19,567 bases of DNA, taken from assembly GCA_964364925.1 (NCBI GenBank), contig CAYIOB010000012.1:1-19567 (forward strand). Direction: 5' to 3'. Shown here piece after piece: positions 1 through 6,231 of the stretch. The position numbers were made by a program, and so were the translations under genes. The stretch comes from JAMCZC01 sp964364925. Its GTDB lineage: Bacteria > Patescibacteriota > Microgenomatia > Levybacterales > UBA12049. Positions within the stretch are counted from its first letter, which is position 1; every line of letters begins with the position of its first letter. Under the pieces are notes generated by a model. The model worked only from the letters and a program-made list of their open reading frames with translations, had not been told where the DNA came from and ran no database searches.

Positions 1-805
1 TATTTGAAGAATTAAAATAAACCTTATTTTTATTCATAAGCAAAAGGTCAAACGAGTTTGTTTTTCCAGCACAGCTTGGGTACTCTGCCGGACAAAAATA
101 CGACCCGTTTATGCCAGCATATGCCCCGCTTCTTGAAACATAATCTACCAAAGAAAGCACAGGACAATTATTAGAACAGTCACCATCCGAAGCCGTATCA
201 ACAATTACTCTTGTTGAGTTTAAATCGGCCGCAACTATATGTACGGTAAAACTGCCGTTATCCGTTGAGATGCTTTGGACTGAAAATCCGCTGGAAGGAG
301 GAGTATTGCTTTGGGTAATATTTTGGGGAGTTGGAACTTTAGTTTGTGCTTGAACCAGTTCATCTTCCTTTTTTTTGATATCTAGAGCCAAAAATTTTAA
401 ACCGGCAGATGCGGATGAGTAATTAAGTGTAGAAAGGTAATTTAAGCTTTGCGCAAATCCTTTATCTAAGTCTCTTGTATCCTGTTTTTGAGCTTTTAAA
501 TCAAGAATTTTTTCGTATAAATCAACTGCATTTTTATAAGACTCCTCTATGTCTTTTACGTTTTTTTGAAGCTTTTGGTTTATTTTATACTGATCTTGAT
601 TTTGCAAATCATTGAGTTTTGCGGAAGTTTCTTTTAGTTTATTTTCAAGCTTTAAATTGTCAGTATTTGTTTGATTAACTCTACTATTTAAAAATAAAAC
701 TGAAGAAATAGAAACAATAATTAAAAAGATAAATATGAGCAGTGTAAGTTTATGTAATATAAAAAAAGTCTTTATTATATTTACATTTGGAGTTTTTATT
801 CTCAC
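1..805 (-). CDS. Phosphodiester glycosidase (NAGPA)-like anchored protein, 3' end outside window
   Basis: An open frame begins at a GTG (805-803) and runs off the left edge. The N-terminus has a basic stretch, then one strong hydrophobic segment (about residues 15-40, containing LLIFIFLIIVSISSVLFL). A Lys/Gln/Glu-rich, probably coiled-coil region follows (about 45-150). After a Pro/Thr/Ser linker the start of a globular domain reads VHIVAADL, then AGINGSYFCPAEYPSCAGK. The INGSYF motif and its setting match the phosphodiester glycosidase (NAGPA/DUF2233-type) fold, which in known members cleaves sugar-phosphodiester linkages outside the cell. The rest of the domain is missing. The GTG start is supported by an extended -10 box (TGC-TATAAT) ending 6 bases before it, which suggests a leaderless mRNA. 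Domain name moderately sure; substrate unknown. Confidence 0.7.
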   Translation of the reverse strand, partial: MRIKTPNVNIIKTFFILHKLTLLIFIFLIIVSISSVLFLNSRVNQTNTDNLKLENKLKETSAKLNDLQNQDQYKINQKLQKNVKDIEESYKNAVDLYEKILDLKAQKQDTRDLDKGFAQSLNYLSTLNYSSASAGLKFLALDIKKKEDELVQAQTKVPTPQNITQSNTPPSSGFSVQSISTDNGSFTVHIVAADLNSTRVIVDTASDGDCSNNCPVLSLVDYVSRSGAYAGINGSYFCPAEYPSCAGKTNSFDLLLMNKNKVYFNSSN

Positions 806-811
806 CTAAAT

Positions 812-820
812 ATTATAGCA
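812..820 (-). promoter_or_regulatory. Extended -10 promoter element for the glycosidase-like gene
   Basis: The minus strand reads TGCTATAAT, a perfect extended -10. It ends 6 bases before the GTG at 805, so transcription would start at or next to the start codon. No convincing -35 is visible, which is tolerated with an extended -10. It lies inside a frame that may be the end of the preceding small gene. Confidence 0.5.
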
Positions 821-862
821 AAGGCTAATAAACTATTCTCTAACTGTTCTTCTGAAGATAAA

Positions 863-1012
863 TTAGCGCCAGGTTGAATAAACCCAAATTGTTGATGAAG
901 ACGTCCCTGTATTAGTAGGGACAGTAGGACAAGATGTTTGAGCTTTTGCTACACTTGTCTTAAATAAACCGATAAGAATTATTAATGTTATTGTTAGTAA
1001 AATTTTCTTCAT
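863..1012 (-). CDS. Small secreted protein, possibly frameshifted (49 aa)
   Basis: ATG at 1012, stop at 863. The peptide has a clear Sec signal: KK, then a hydrophobic core (ILLTITLIILIGLF), then AKA-Q as a likely cleavage site. Only about 24 residues follow before the stop, ending WVYSTWR. In the +1 frame the same DNA stays open and reads QFGFIQPGANLSSEEQLENS, with stop at 802-804. That stop overlaps the GTG start of the next gene as GTGA, the usual sign of coupled genes. The original gene may therefore have covered 802-1012 and now be broken, or misread, by one base. A perfect hairpin (GTCCCT/AGGGAC, 903-922) lies just before the likely switch point. It starts 24 bases after the beta-helix gene's stop and is probably co-transcribed. 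Function unknown. Confidence 0.45.
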   Translation of the reverse strand: MKKILLTITLIILIGLFKTSVAKAQTSCPTVPTNTGTSSSTIWVYSTWR

Positions 1013-1036
1013 GTATAAATTTAAATCATCTGACGT

Positions 1037-2464
1037 TTAATTATTAGCAATAATTACATTGCTGCAACTTGAACACTGAACTGTTTGGCCGGGGATTGTG
1101 TTACCGGTTACCTCACCGCCGGAGACGTTATTTAACCGAATTACCCACCCAGAGCGTTGATTAATGGGTAGGTTAAAGACATTTCGGCGGATGTAAATGT
1201 TTGATTTTGGCATTCCGCCCCACATGCTAATATCAGCATCTGTATTTGATTGCTGAAATGTATTGCCTGGACCGACGCATCCACCTGTAAATGTATTGTC
1301 CTCGATATAAATATCGTGCATGGAAGCCAGATTACCCGCACTGTAATCCATTGGGAAAGCATGACAAGTATAATAGCGCTCGGGAGTGCCAAACCACATC
1401 CACCGCTCAAATAAATTATTTCTCACATACATTCTTTCGAGTGAAGCTTCTCCTCCATATAGATTTAATCTTTCATCTTCCGCGTCAATTGAGCTCATGG
1501 CAATGTCTCTTATAATGTTTCGTTCTATATATATATCTCTTCCGCTGTCCGGAACTATACCCTGGCGCCCTGTTAGTTCTATTAGATTATGATGAATATT
1601 CCAGTTGTCATGATTTGGATTTTGATTTGTAGAAAAGTAAATCCCGTCTCCGAAAACATGGTCAATGGTATTATCGGCAATGTCAATGTTATTGGAATTG
1701 TCATAACCTATAATTCCCATTGCAAACTCACCGCCGACTCCATAAGCGTTAGCAGTTCCTGCAAGTTCATTTGTGCCTCTAATTCTAAAGCCAAAGATTT
1801 TGATGTTATTGGATCTTTTAAGATAAATGCCTGATGCTTTAGTACTACTCCCCGAACCTACGGCATTGATTCTTGCGCCATAACCCCATAAAGTCAGATT
1901 ACTTCTATCTGTTAAGTTTATTCCTATACTCATACGGTAAATTGCTCCTGAGGGAAATATTAAAGTACTCCCATTTGGTTGCTGATTAACCCAATTTTGT
2001 AAAGCAGTAGAAACGTCAGTGTTACCGGTTGAATCAATATTTGATGGTACAGTTATGCCGGATGGAGTTTGAGGAGCTGGCCTGGGACCAAGTCCCAAAG
2101 ATGGTACCGGAGTAGGCGTTAGACTCTGTGTAGGTGTACTTGCAGAAAACAGTACAGATTGTCCTCCAGATGCAGATGTGTCTGAGATAATTGTTGCGTT
2201 TCCTCCCAATACTCCTCCTTCTGCTTCCAGCTGGTCAGGAAAAGCAGCTCTTTGACTTGTGTTTTGCCGGTTTTGTAAAACATTAACTGTTAAAGGAATA
2301 GCCAGAAGAATTAAGATAACAGGAAAAATCTTTACTATTGTTTTGGAGAAAGGATGCCAGGTATGCCAGCCTAAAAGATTTTTGGTTGGGGTAAATAAAT
2401 TAGCTGATGAATTCGTTTCCTGTTTTTTAGGATTCATTTTCTTTTTAATCCTTGGATTTGACAC
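1037..2464 (-). CDS. Anchored right-handed beta-helix surface protein (475 aa)
   Basis: A GTG start at 2464 gives MSNPRIKKK; the overlapping ATG two bases upstream is in another frame and stops at once. A later ATG (residue 10) is a possible alternative. One transmembrane segment lies near residues 45-65 (FPVILILLAIPLTVNVL). A short stretch resembling part of a carbohydrate-binding module (LEAEGG, SASGGQSVLF) follows, then a Pro/Thr linker. From about residue 138 to the end there are pectin-lyase-like beta-helix repeats with repeated asparagine turns (NLTLWGYGARI, NIKIFGFRIRG, NIDIADNTIDHVFGDGIYF, DIYIERNIIRD). Such proteins act outside the cell as polysaccharide lyases or hydrolases, or as binding proteins. 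I see no catalytic set that fixes the reaction. Probably a cell-surface polysaccharide-active protein. Confidence 0.8.
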   Translation of the reverse strand: MSNPRIKKKMNPKKQETNSSANLFTPTKNLLGWHTWHPFSKTIVKIFPVILILLAIPLTVNVLQNRQNTSQRAAFPDQLEAEGGVLGGNATIISDTSASGGQSVLFSASTPTQSLTPTPVPSLGLGPRPAPQTPSGITVPSNIDSTGNTDVSTALQNWVNQQPNGSTLIFPSGAIYRMSIGINLTDRSNLTLWGYGARINAVGSGSSTKASGIYLKRSNNIKIFGFRIRGTNELAGTANAYGVGGEFAMGIIGYDNSNNIDIADNTIDHVFGDGIYFSTNQNPNHDNWNIHHNLIELTGRQGIVPDSGRDIYIERNIIRDIAMSSIDAEDERLNLYGGEASLERMYVRNNLFERWMWFGTPERYYTCHAFPMDYSAGNLASMHDIYIEDNTFTGGCVGPGNTFQQSNTDADISMWGGMPKSNIYIRRNVFNLPINQRSGWVIRLNNVSGGEVTGNTIPGQTVQCSSCSNVIIANN

Positions 2465-2473
2465 ATTAGTTTA

Positions 2474-2503
2474 ATTTTAGAGGTCTTTTTGTTTAGTTGT
2501 CAA
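2474..2503 (-). promoter_or_regulatory. Promoter for the beta-helix gene
   Basis: On the minus strand TTGACA (2503-2498) is followed after 18 bases by TAAAAT (2479-2474). The GTG start is 9 bases further on, so the leader is only a few bases. The -35 box overlaps the TGA stop of a trxB tail remnant. This is the same TTGACA-N18 layout as at the operator-bearing promoters, but without the CTACTAC palindrome. Confidence 0.6.
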
Positions 2504-2547
2504 ATATTAATTCCTTCAAGCCATTTTTCAGCTTCCAATGCTGCCCC
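2500..2547 (-). pseudogene. trxB 3'-end remnant, copy 3 (tail ending EGINI)
   Basis: The minus strand reads GAALEAEKWLEGINI and stop, clearly homologous to the last residues of the intact TrxB upstream (AALEAEKWLREQSS). The codons differ mostly at third positions, so this is not a fresh copy but a piece of a diverged trxB that was once under selection. Nothing of the rest of that gene is present. Upstream it is cut off exactly at the outer stem of hairpin element R1-C. Confidence 0.7.
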
Positions 2548-2614
2548 TCCAGATTTTACCTTTCGCTTTTTTAGTTCTATTCGAACACGGCTCAAGGAGC
2601 AATTCTCGGAGGGC
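2544..2614 (+). repeat. Structured hairpin element R1, copy C
   Basis: Read on the plus strand this aligns along its length with the minus-strand reading of the copies at 4324-4391 and 14762-14831. The outer stem is CCCTCC (2545-2550) with GGAGGG (2608-2613). Next come a constant UUA/AGC internal loop, a middle stem CCUU/AAGG, a U-rich stretch, and an apical hairpin GUUC-UAUUC-GAAC. Stem sequences differ from the other copies but pairing is kept. It is inverted relative to the flanking trxB pieces and lies precisely between tail copies 2 and 3. Confidence 0.7.
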
Positions 2615-2633
2615 AAGTGCGCAACCGGGAGAA

Positions 2634-2711
2634 TTAAGAAGATTGCTCTTCCAACCACTTCTCTGCTCCAAGTGCTGCAGAACACCCGTAACCAGCGGCG
2701 GCCTGCCGCGC
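2634..2711 (-). pseudogene. trxB 3'-end remnant, copy 2
   Basis: The minus strand reads RQAAAGYGCSAALGAEKWLE, then EQSS and stop (2634-2636). This matches the C-terminus of the intact TrxB (QAVTAAGYGCAAALEAEKWL, REQSS). By eye the DNA is about 80% identical to the true 3' end. The similarity continues about 15 bases past both stops (TAATTCTCCCGGTTGC here, TAATTTCCCGGCTGC there). The remnant ends against element R2b. It has no start of its own and is presumably untranslated. Confidence 0.75.
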
Positions 2712-2765
2712 AACATCGACATCGTGACGCGAGGATGTAAACCTCGGGAACGACGAGATTGTTGC
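2710..2765. repeat. Hairpin element R2, copy b (3' side of trxB)
   Basis: The outer stem is GCAACA (2710-2715) with TGTTGC (2760-2765). A middle stem TCGT/ACGA follows, then an apical stem CGAGG (2730-2734) and CCTCG (2742-2746) closed by the loop ATGTAAA. The apical stem and loop are identical to those of copy R2a at 3710-3794, in the same orientation, while the outer stems are unrelated. It fills the gap between the intact trxB stop (2776) and tail copy 2. Confidence 0.7.
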
Positions 2766-2775
2766 AGCCGGGAAA

Positions 2776-3699
2776 TTAAGATGATTGCTCTCTCAACCAC
2801 TTCTCCGCCTCCAAAGCTGCTGCACATCCGTAACCGGCGGCGGTTACTGCCTGTTTGTAGTGGGCATCATGAATATCTCCTGCAGCAAAAATACCCTCTT
2901 TACTGGTTAGAAAGTGTTCGTAAACTTTTATAAATCCCGCTTCGTCAACCTCAATATCTTTAAAAAGTTTTGAATTTGGTATGTGCCCAATGGCTACAAA
3001 AATCCCGTCAATCGGCATTTCGCTAACTTGCCCTGTTTTGTTGTTTTTTATTTTTACTTTTTCGACCTTACCCTCACCCAATACTTCAACAATTTCTGAG
3101 TTGAACTGAATGTTAACCTTCGGATTTTCTTTAACTCTTTTTTGCATAATTTCCGAGGCCTTAAACGTATCTTTTCTGTGAATTAAAGTAACGCTTGTTG
3201 CAAACTTTGTTAAAACCAAAGCCTCTTCCATTGCAGAGTCTCCTCCTCCGACCACGATAACATTTTTGTCCCTGAAGAAGGCTGCGTCGCAAGGAGCGCA
3301 GCTTGAAACTCCGTGGCCGATTTTTTCCTGTTCGCCCGGAACCCCCAGCCATTTTGTATCAGCTCCAGTTGCGATAATTACGGACTTTGCTTCGTATGTT
3401 TTATCGCCGACCGAGACTTTAAAAGGCCTTAAACTAAAATCCGCGGAAGTAAAATCGTCATCGACAAATTCGGCACCAAACCTTTCCGCTTGTTTTCGCA
3501 TGCTTGTCATTAAATCAGGACCCTGAATTCCTTCAGAAAACCCGGGAAAATTTTCAACTTCGGTTGTTAGCATTAACTGCCCGCCCCATTTAACACCGGA
3601 GATTACCAGAGTTTTTAAGTCTGCTCTAGTTGTATAAATGGCGGCTGTTAACCCTGCTGGTCCACTCCCAATTATAATGACATCATATATTTTATCCAT
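2776..3699 (-). CDS. trxB: Thioredoxin reductase (TrxB)
   Basis: A 307-residue FAD/NADPH flavoprotein that would keep cytoplasmic thioredoxin reduced. Visible motifs: the N-terminal FAD dinucleotide-binding site DVIIIGSGPAGLTAAIYTTRA (residues 6-26); the redox-active pair C134-A-P-C137; the NADPH-binding GGGDSA (151-156) followed by HRKDTFKAS (174-182); and the second FAD motif GIFAAGD near the C-terminus. Length is normal for low-molecular-weight bacterial TrxB. The ATG at 3699 has no clear Shine-Dalgarno. TrxA lies upstream on the same strand, separated by a diverged trxB head, hairpin R2a and a further hairpin; two trxB tails and two hairpins lie downstream. The gene itself looks intact. 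Confidence 0.95.
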   Translation of the reverse strand: MDKIYDVIIIGSGPAGLTAAIYTTRADLKTLVISGVKWGGQLMLTTEVENFPGFSEGIQGPDLMTSMRKQAERFGAEFVDDDFTSADFSLRPFKVSVGDKTYEAKSVIIATGADTKWLGVPGEQEKIGHGVSSCAPCDAAFFRDKNVIVVGGGDSAMEEALVLTKFATSVTLIHRKDTFKASEIMQKRVKENPKVNIQFNSEIVEVLGEGKVEKVKIKNNKTGQVSEMPIDGIFVAIGHIPNSKLFKDIEVDEAGFIKVYEHFLTSKEGIFAAGDIHDAHYKQAVTAAGYGCAAALEAEKWLREQSS

Positions 3700-3702
3700 A
3701 AA

Positions 3703-3819
3703 TTATATTGAAGCGGGCTTGCCCCGTAGTTGCGCTCTTGCGATGCGAGGATGTAAACCTCGAGAGCAAGTAAGCATACTGCGGGGACCGCTTCCTATAA
3801 TAATAACGTCGTAGGTCAT
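3703..3819 (-). pseudogene. trxB 5'-end remnant running into hairpin R2a
   Basis: ATG at 3819 reads MTYDVIIIGSGP, the same FAD-binding start as the intact TrxB (MDKIYDVIIIGSGPAG). The frame then enters the R2a hairpin, encoding an unrelated tail (RSMLTCSRGLHPRIARAQL and onward), and stops at 3703, three bases before the real trxB ATG. In the shared part the differences fall mostly at third codon positions, so this is a diverged homolog and not a recent duplication. It may still be translated as a 38-residue leader upstream of trxB, but it looks like a broken gene end. Confidence 0.7.
3710..3794. repeat. Hairpin element R2, copy a (5' side of trxB)
   Basis: Outer stem GAAGCGG (3710-3716) with CCGCTTC (3788-3794), then CCCCG (3722-3726) with CGGGG (3782-3786), then CTTGC/GCAAG. 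The apical CGAGG-ATGTAAA-CCTCG is identical to R2b. The outer left arm includes the last codons of the trxB head remnant. Same orientation as R2b, so the two copies bracket the intact trxB as direct repeats. Confidence 0.7.
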
Positions 3820-3840
3820 ATTTGATAATAGAAACTGGAA

Positions 3841-3932
3841 AATAGAAGTTAGAACTTGAAGCTGGAAAATTGAAGATAGAAAACATCTAACATCAAACTT
3901 CGAATTTCAAAATCCAACTTCTAACTTCTATT
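3841..3932. repeat. Long AT-rich inverted repeat downstream of trxA
   Basis: AATAGAAGTTAGAACTT (3841-3857) pairs with AACTTCTAACTTCTATT (3916-3932), with 16 of 17 positions complementary. The interior also carries the near-repeat CTGGAAAATAGAAG/CTGGAAAATTGAAG (3835-3848 and 3862-3875). It starts 12 bases after the trxA stop and may end or stabilise that transcript. There is no strong U-run, so a classical terminator is not clear. Confidence 0.5.
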
Positions 3933-3944
3933 GTCTAACATCAA

Positions 3945-4265
3945 TCAAAGCACGCTGTCTATTTCCCTTTTAAAATTATCTTTGCTTTGTGCTCCGACCA
4001 TTTGTTTTGCAACTTGACCGTCTTTAAAAATTAAAAGGCTTGGAATACTCATTATTCCGTAATTTTGTGCCGTTTGTCCGTTTTCATCAACGTTTAATTT
4101 CCCAACCTTTAATTTTTCGCCGTATTCTTTTGCCAACTCCTCAACAATAGGACTGACAATTCTGCATGGCATGCACCACGCAGCCCAAAAATCTACCAAA
4201 ACGGGAGTTTTAGAATCCAGAACTTCTTGTTTAAAATTTTGATCTGTAAATACTAAATCACTCAT
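3945..4265 (-). CDS. trxA: Thioredoxin (TrxA)
   Basis: A 106-residue single-domain thioredoxin of normal length with no signal peptide, so cytoplasmic. The active site is WCMPCR instead of the usual WCGPCK; the Gly-to-Met change should shift redox potential or partner choice. The cis-proline loop is SIPSLLIF, and the core strands (VLVDFWAAWC, LKVGKLNVDEN) are present. It would be reduced by the TrxB encoded downstream and could feed electrons to the CcdA-type proteins in this window. No Shine-Dalgarno is visible before the ATG at 4265. Its leader contains two short hairpins and structured element R1-A. Confidence 0.95.
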   Translation of the reverse strand: MSDLVFTDQNFKQEVLDSKTPVLVDFWAAWCMPCRIVSPIVEELAKEYGEKLKVGKLNVDENGQTAQNYGIMSIPSLLIFKDGQVAKQMVGAQSKDNFKREIDSVL

Positions 4266-4276
4266 ATGTTAAAGTT

Positions 4277-4306
4277 TCCGCCAAAGGCGGATCAGCCTTG
4301 GGCTGA
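4277..4306. repeat. Two adjacent short perfect hairpins in the trxA leader
   Basis: TCCGCC-AAA-GGCGGA (4277-4291) is directly followed by TCAGCC-TTG-GGCTGA (4292-4306). Both are perfect 6-bp stems with 3-base loops, 12 bases upstream of the trxA ATG, in the place where a ribosome-binding site would normally be. They may control translation or be intergenic palindromic repeats. Confidence 0.55.
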
Positions 4307-4323
4307 AAATCTGCCATACTTGT

Positions 4324-4391
4324 CCGCCGACCAAGCGCTCCGTGAGCCGTGTACGAATAGTACTGAAAAGGCAAACGGTAAGCTTAGGCGG
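4324..4391 (-). repeat. Structured element R1, copy A, in the trxA 5' leader
   Basis: Minus-strand reading: outer stem CCGCC/GGCGG, second stem AAGC/GCUU, constant loop UUA/AGC, middle stem CCGU..GCC with GGC..ACGG, U-rich stretch UUUUCA, apical hairpin GUAC-UAUUC-GUAC, then AC. Compared with copies B and C the stems change with compensating pairs while loops stay constant. It begins about 15 bases after the start of transcription predicted from the TTGACA promoter at 4413-4441, so it would form the 5' end of the trxA mRNA. Confidence 0.7.
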
Positions 4392-4412
4392 GATTTACCT
4401 CCTCGCTATACT

Positions 4413-4441
4413 AAAATACCAGACACTCATTTTTGTGTCAA
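4413..4441 (-). promoter_or_regulatory. Promoter for trxA
   Basis: Minus strand TTGACA (4441-4436), 17-base spacer, then TATTTT (4418-4413) preceded by TGG, which looks like an extended -10. Predicted start near 4406, giving a leader of about 140 bases that holds R1-A and the twin hairpins. An AGGAGGT sequence follows the start site but no start codon lies at a usable distance from it. Confidence 0.55.
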
Positions 4442-4458
4442 CCCCGATTAAATCGGGG
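4442..4458. repeat. Perfect palindrome abutting the trxA -35 box
   Basis: CCCCGATTAAATCGGGG: eight-base arms around one base. It touches the trxA -35 box, lies about 95 bases beyond the multicopper oxidase stop, and has no following T-run on the minus strand. It could be a protein-binding site or an intergenic repeat. The rest of 4459-4554 shows only a weak AATAGG/CCTATT hairpin. Confidence 0.5.
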
Positions 4459-4554
4459 TCATGAAAGAGAAATTGAATCTAAAAGATGTTCAAAATACCC
4501 TTTTCGAGCTTAATTAATAGGATTTTCCTGATAGCCTATTTTTCATGTCACAAA

Positions 4555-6186
4555 TTATATCACCTCAAATTTTGACATCATCCCTGCTTCCATGTGCTCT
4601 GGAATATGACAGTGTATCAGCCATTTACCGGGATTGTCCATTTGAACTAAGATTTCTACAGTATCGCCTGTTTGAATAAGTACGGTATCTTTCCAAACCA
4701 GATTTGTGTTCTTCTGACCATTTGTATTAAGTACAAGAAACTTTTGACCATGAATATGAATAGGATGCTGCATCGGATGCATAGACTTGTCATCGTTAAA
4801 TATTTTTAGCTTAACTATATCTCCTTTTTGAAACTGCCAGTTAATATCCATATTTTCCTTATTCGATTCTTGATCGAGAAGTTTCCACTTAAGAGTATCT
4901 TTGGTTGACTGTATGTTCATCATGTTCATATCATCTTCCCACTCAATTTTTTTTACGTCTCCCATGGACATCTGGCTATTCCCCATCATTTGTCCATTGC
5001 CCATCATATGACCGCCCATTGAATTATTATTATCTGAATTTGATGAACCCATCTGAAGTGTTAAAGTAAGACTTTTATCAACGGTTTTAGAAAATAACGG
5101 ACGTAAGGAGTTAAGTGAGTCAATAAAATCCTGGTTAATACGAGGTACGAGAAAATATGAAGTGGTAACCGGGCGTTGCTCAACAGCAATTGTACCCATA
5201 ATATATGTTTTCTCAGGAGTTTTATGAATAATTTTATAATCTCCTGATTTATCAAACCACACCTCTACTACTGCCCGTTCAGATGGACCCAATAATATTG
5301 AATCCGCCCATTCTTCCCGTTCATATTTGCCATTATCTGCGCCGACTAACTTCATCCGGGTATTGGGAATTGAAATATTAAATACTCTTGTATTAGCGGC
5401 ATTCGTAAAATAGAAACGTACCCGCTCTCCTTGTTTGACAGACAGTTTATAATTAGTCTCTCCGTTAACAAGCATAACGTTACCGAATCTTCCCATAAGT
5501 GTATGATCAACTGATAATTTGCTAAATGGAGCTAATTGCCCATTCTTCATAAGAATATCGTCGAGGAAAATTGTTTCCTCGCGATCAGCTTGGGCCCAGT
5601 AGTCTTTTTGAGAAGGTGTAACCAAGAAATTGCCATACAAACCTAATTCTTGAGCATAATCTTCTCTAATATGCGGATGATACCAAAACACTCCAGGATC
5701 AGGAAATTTAATCTTATAGATAAACCTTTCACCAGGCTTTACTGCCTTTTGGGTAACATCCGGAACACCATCAAATTTATTTTCAACTCTTACGCCATGC
5801 GGGTGAACTGTAGAATCAACGTCAGTTTCATTTTTAAAATTGATTGTAATTTCTGAATTTTGAGAGACTTTAATCAGCGGGCCGGGAATTGAACCGTTAT
5901 AGGCAAGCATTTTTACCTCGTTACCGTTAATTTTTTTTCTGACGATGCTTGCGACAAGGCTATAGCTATCACCATTTTTCAACTCAACAACCGCAGACGT
6001 TTTTGCAGTCAGATAGTTTTTTGTATCTCTTGCGTATTCTCCTGTTTGCTTTGAACTACTTCTATTTTGTAGATTAGAATACAAATAAACTCCTGCTCCA
6101 GCAAAAACTATAACCATTACAATTGCTATAAGTATTTTTTGTATATTATTCATGTTGTCAATAATTCTTCTTGTTTTGGTGGACAT
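4555..6186 (-). CDS. Membrane-anchored multicopper oxidase with Met-rich loop (CueO-like)
   Basis: A 543-residue oxidase that would use a type 1 copper and a trinuclear centre to oxidise a substrate, plausibly Cu(I), and reduce oxygen to water. All four copper motifs are present: HPHG (128-131), WYHPH (169-173), H474-P-I-H477-I-H479, and H525-C526-H527 with H531 and axial M536. A Met/Asn/Gly-rich insert at about 390-423 (MGGHMMGNGQMMGNSQMSMG) resembles the copper-binding loop of cuprous oxidases. The N-terminus has one hydrophobic segment (about 18-38), acting as anchor or signal. Two starts are possible, ATG at 6186 or 6153; neither has a clear ribosome site. It is the last gene of the operon behind operator 1. 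Confidence 0.93.
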   Translation of the reverse strand: MSTKTRRIIDNMNNIQKILIAIVMVIVFAGAGVYLYSNLQNRSSSKQTGEYARDTKNYLTAKTSAVVELKNGDSYSLVASIVRKKINGNEVKMLAYNGSIPGPLIKVSQNSEITINFKNETDVDSTVHPHGVRVENKFDGVPDVTQKAVKPGERFIYKIKFPDPGVFWYHPHIREDYAQELGLYGNFLVTPSQKDYWAQADREETIFLDDILMKNGQLAPFSKLSVDHTLMGRFGNVMLVNGETNYKLSVKQGERVRFYFTNAANTRVFNISIPNTRMKLVGADNGKYEREEWADSILLGPSERAVVEVWFDKSGDYKIIHKTPEKTYIMGTIAVEQRPVTTSYFLVPRINQDFIDSLNSLRPLFSKTVDKSLTLTLQMGSSNSDNNNSMGGHMMGNGQMMGNSQMSMGDVKKIEWEDDMNMMNIQSTKDTLKWKLLDQESNKENMDINWQFQKGDIVKLKIFNDDKSMHPMQHPIHIHGQKFLVLNTNGQKNTNLVWKDTVLIQTGDTVEILVQMDNPGKWLIHCHIPEHMEAGMMSKFEVI

Positions 6187-6231
6187 TTAGTATCTGCATA
6201 TTAATAAAATACGCAATAATTATTACTTTCA

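Noticed and set aside
2489..2933. Plus-strand ORFs over the trxB tail region.
   Set aside because: Their translations read through hairpin elements and the reverse complement of trxB coding; no ribosome sites or recognisable motifs.
2710..3794. Integron attC sites at the R2 hairpins.
   Set aside because: The arms lack the RYYYAAC/GTTRRRY core and no integrase is in the window; the cassette-like look comes from the trxB fragments alone.
3841..3932. CRISPR-like repeats in the GAAGTTAGAAGTT-rich spacer.
   Set aside because: One inverted repeat with low-complexity words; no regular repeat-spacer array and no cas genes.
4324..4391. Twister-type self-cleaving ribozyme (the minus strand starts CCGCC-UAAG and ends GGCGG).
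   Set aside because: The conserved inner twister sequences are not found, and copies B and C do not preserve the resemblance; the constant loops differ from those of twister.
4442..4458. Rho-independent terminator for the multicopper oxidase operon.
   Set aside because: No T-run follows on the minus strand and it directly abuts the trxA -35 box.
4555..6186. Tat signal peptide on the multicopper oxidase (TRRIID near the N-terminus).
   Set aside because: The Arg pair is about twelve residues before the hydrophobic segment and the consensus after it is absent; an alternative start would exclude it.
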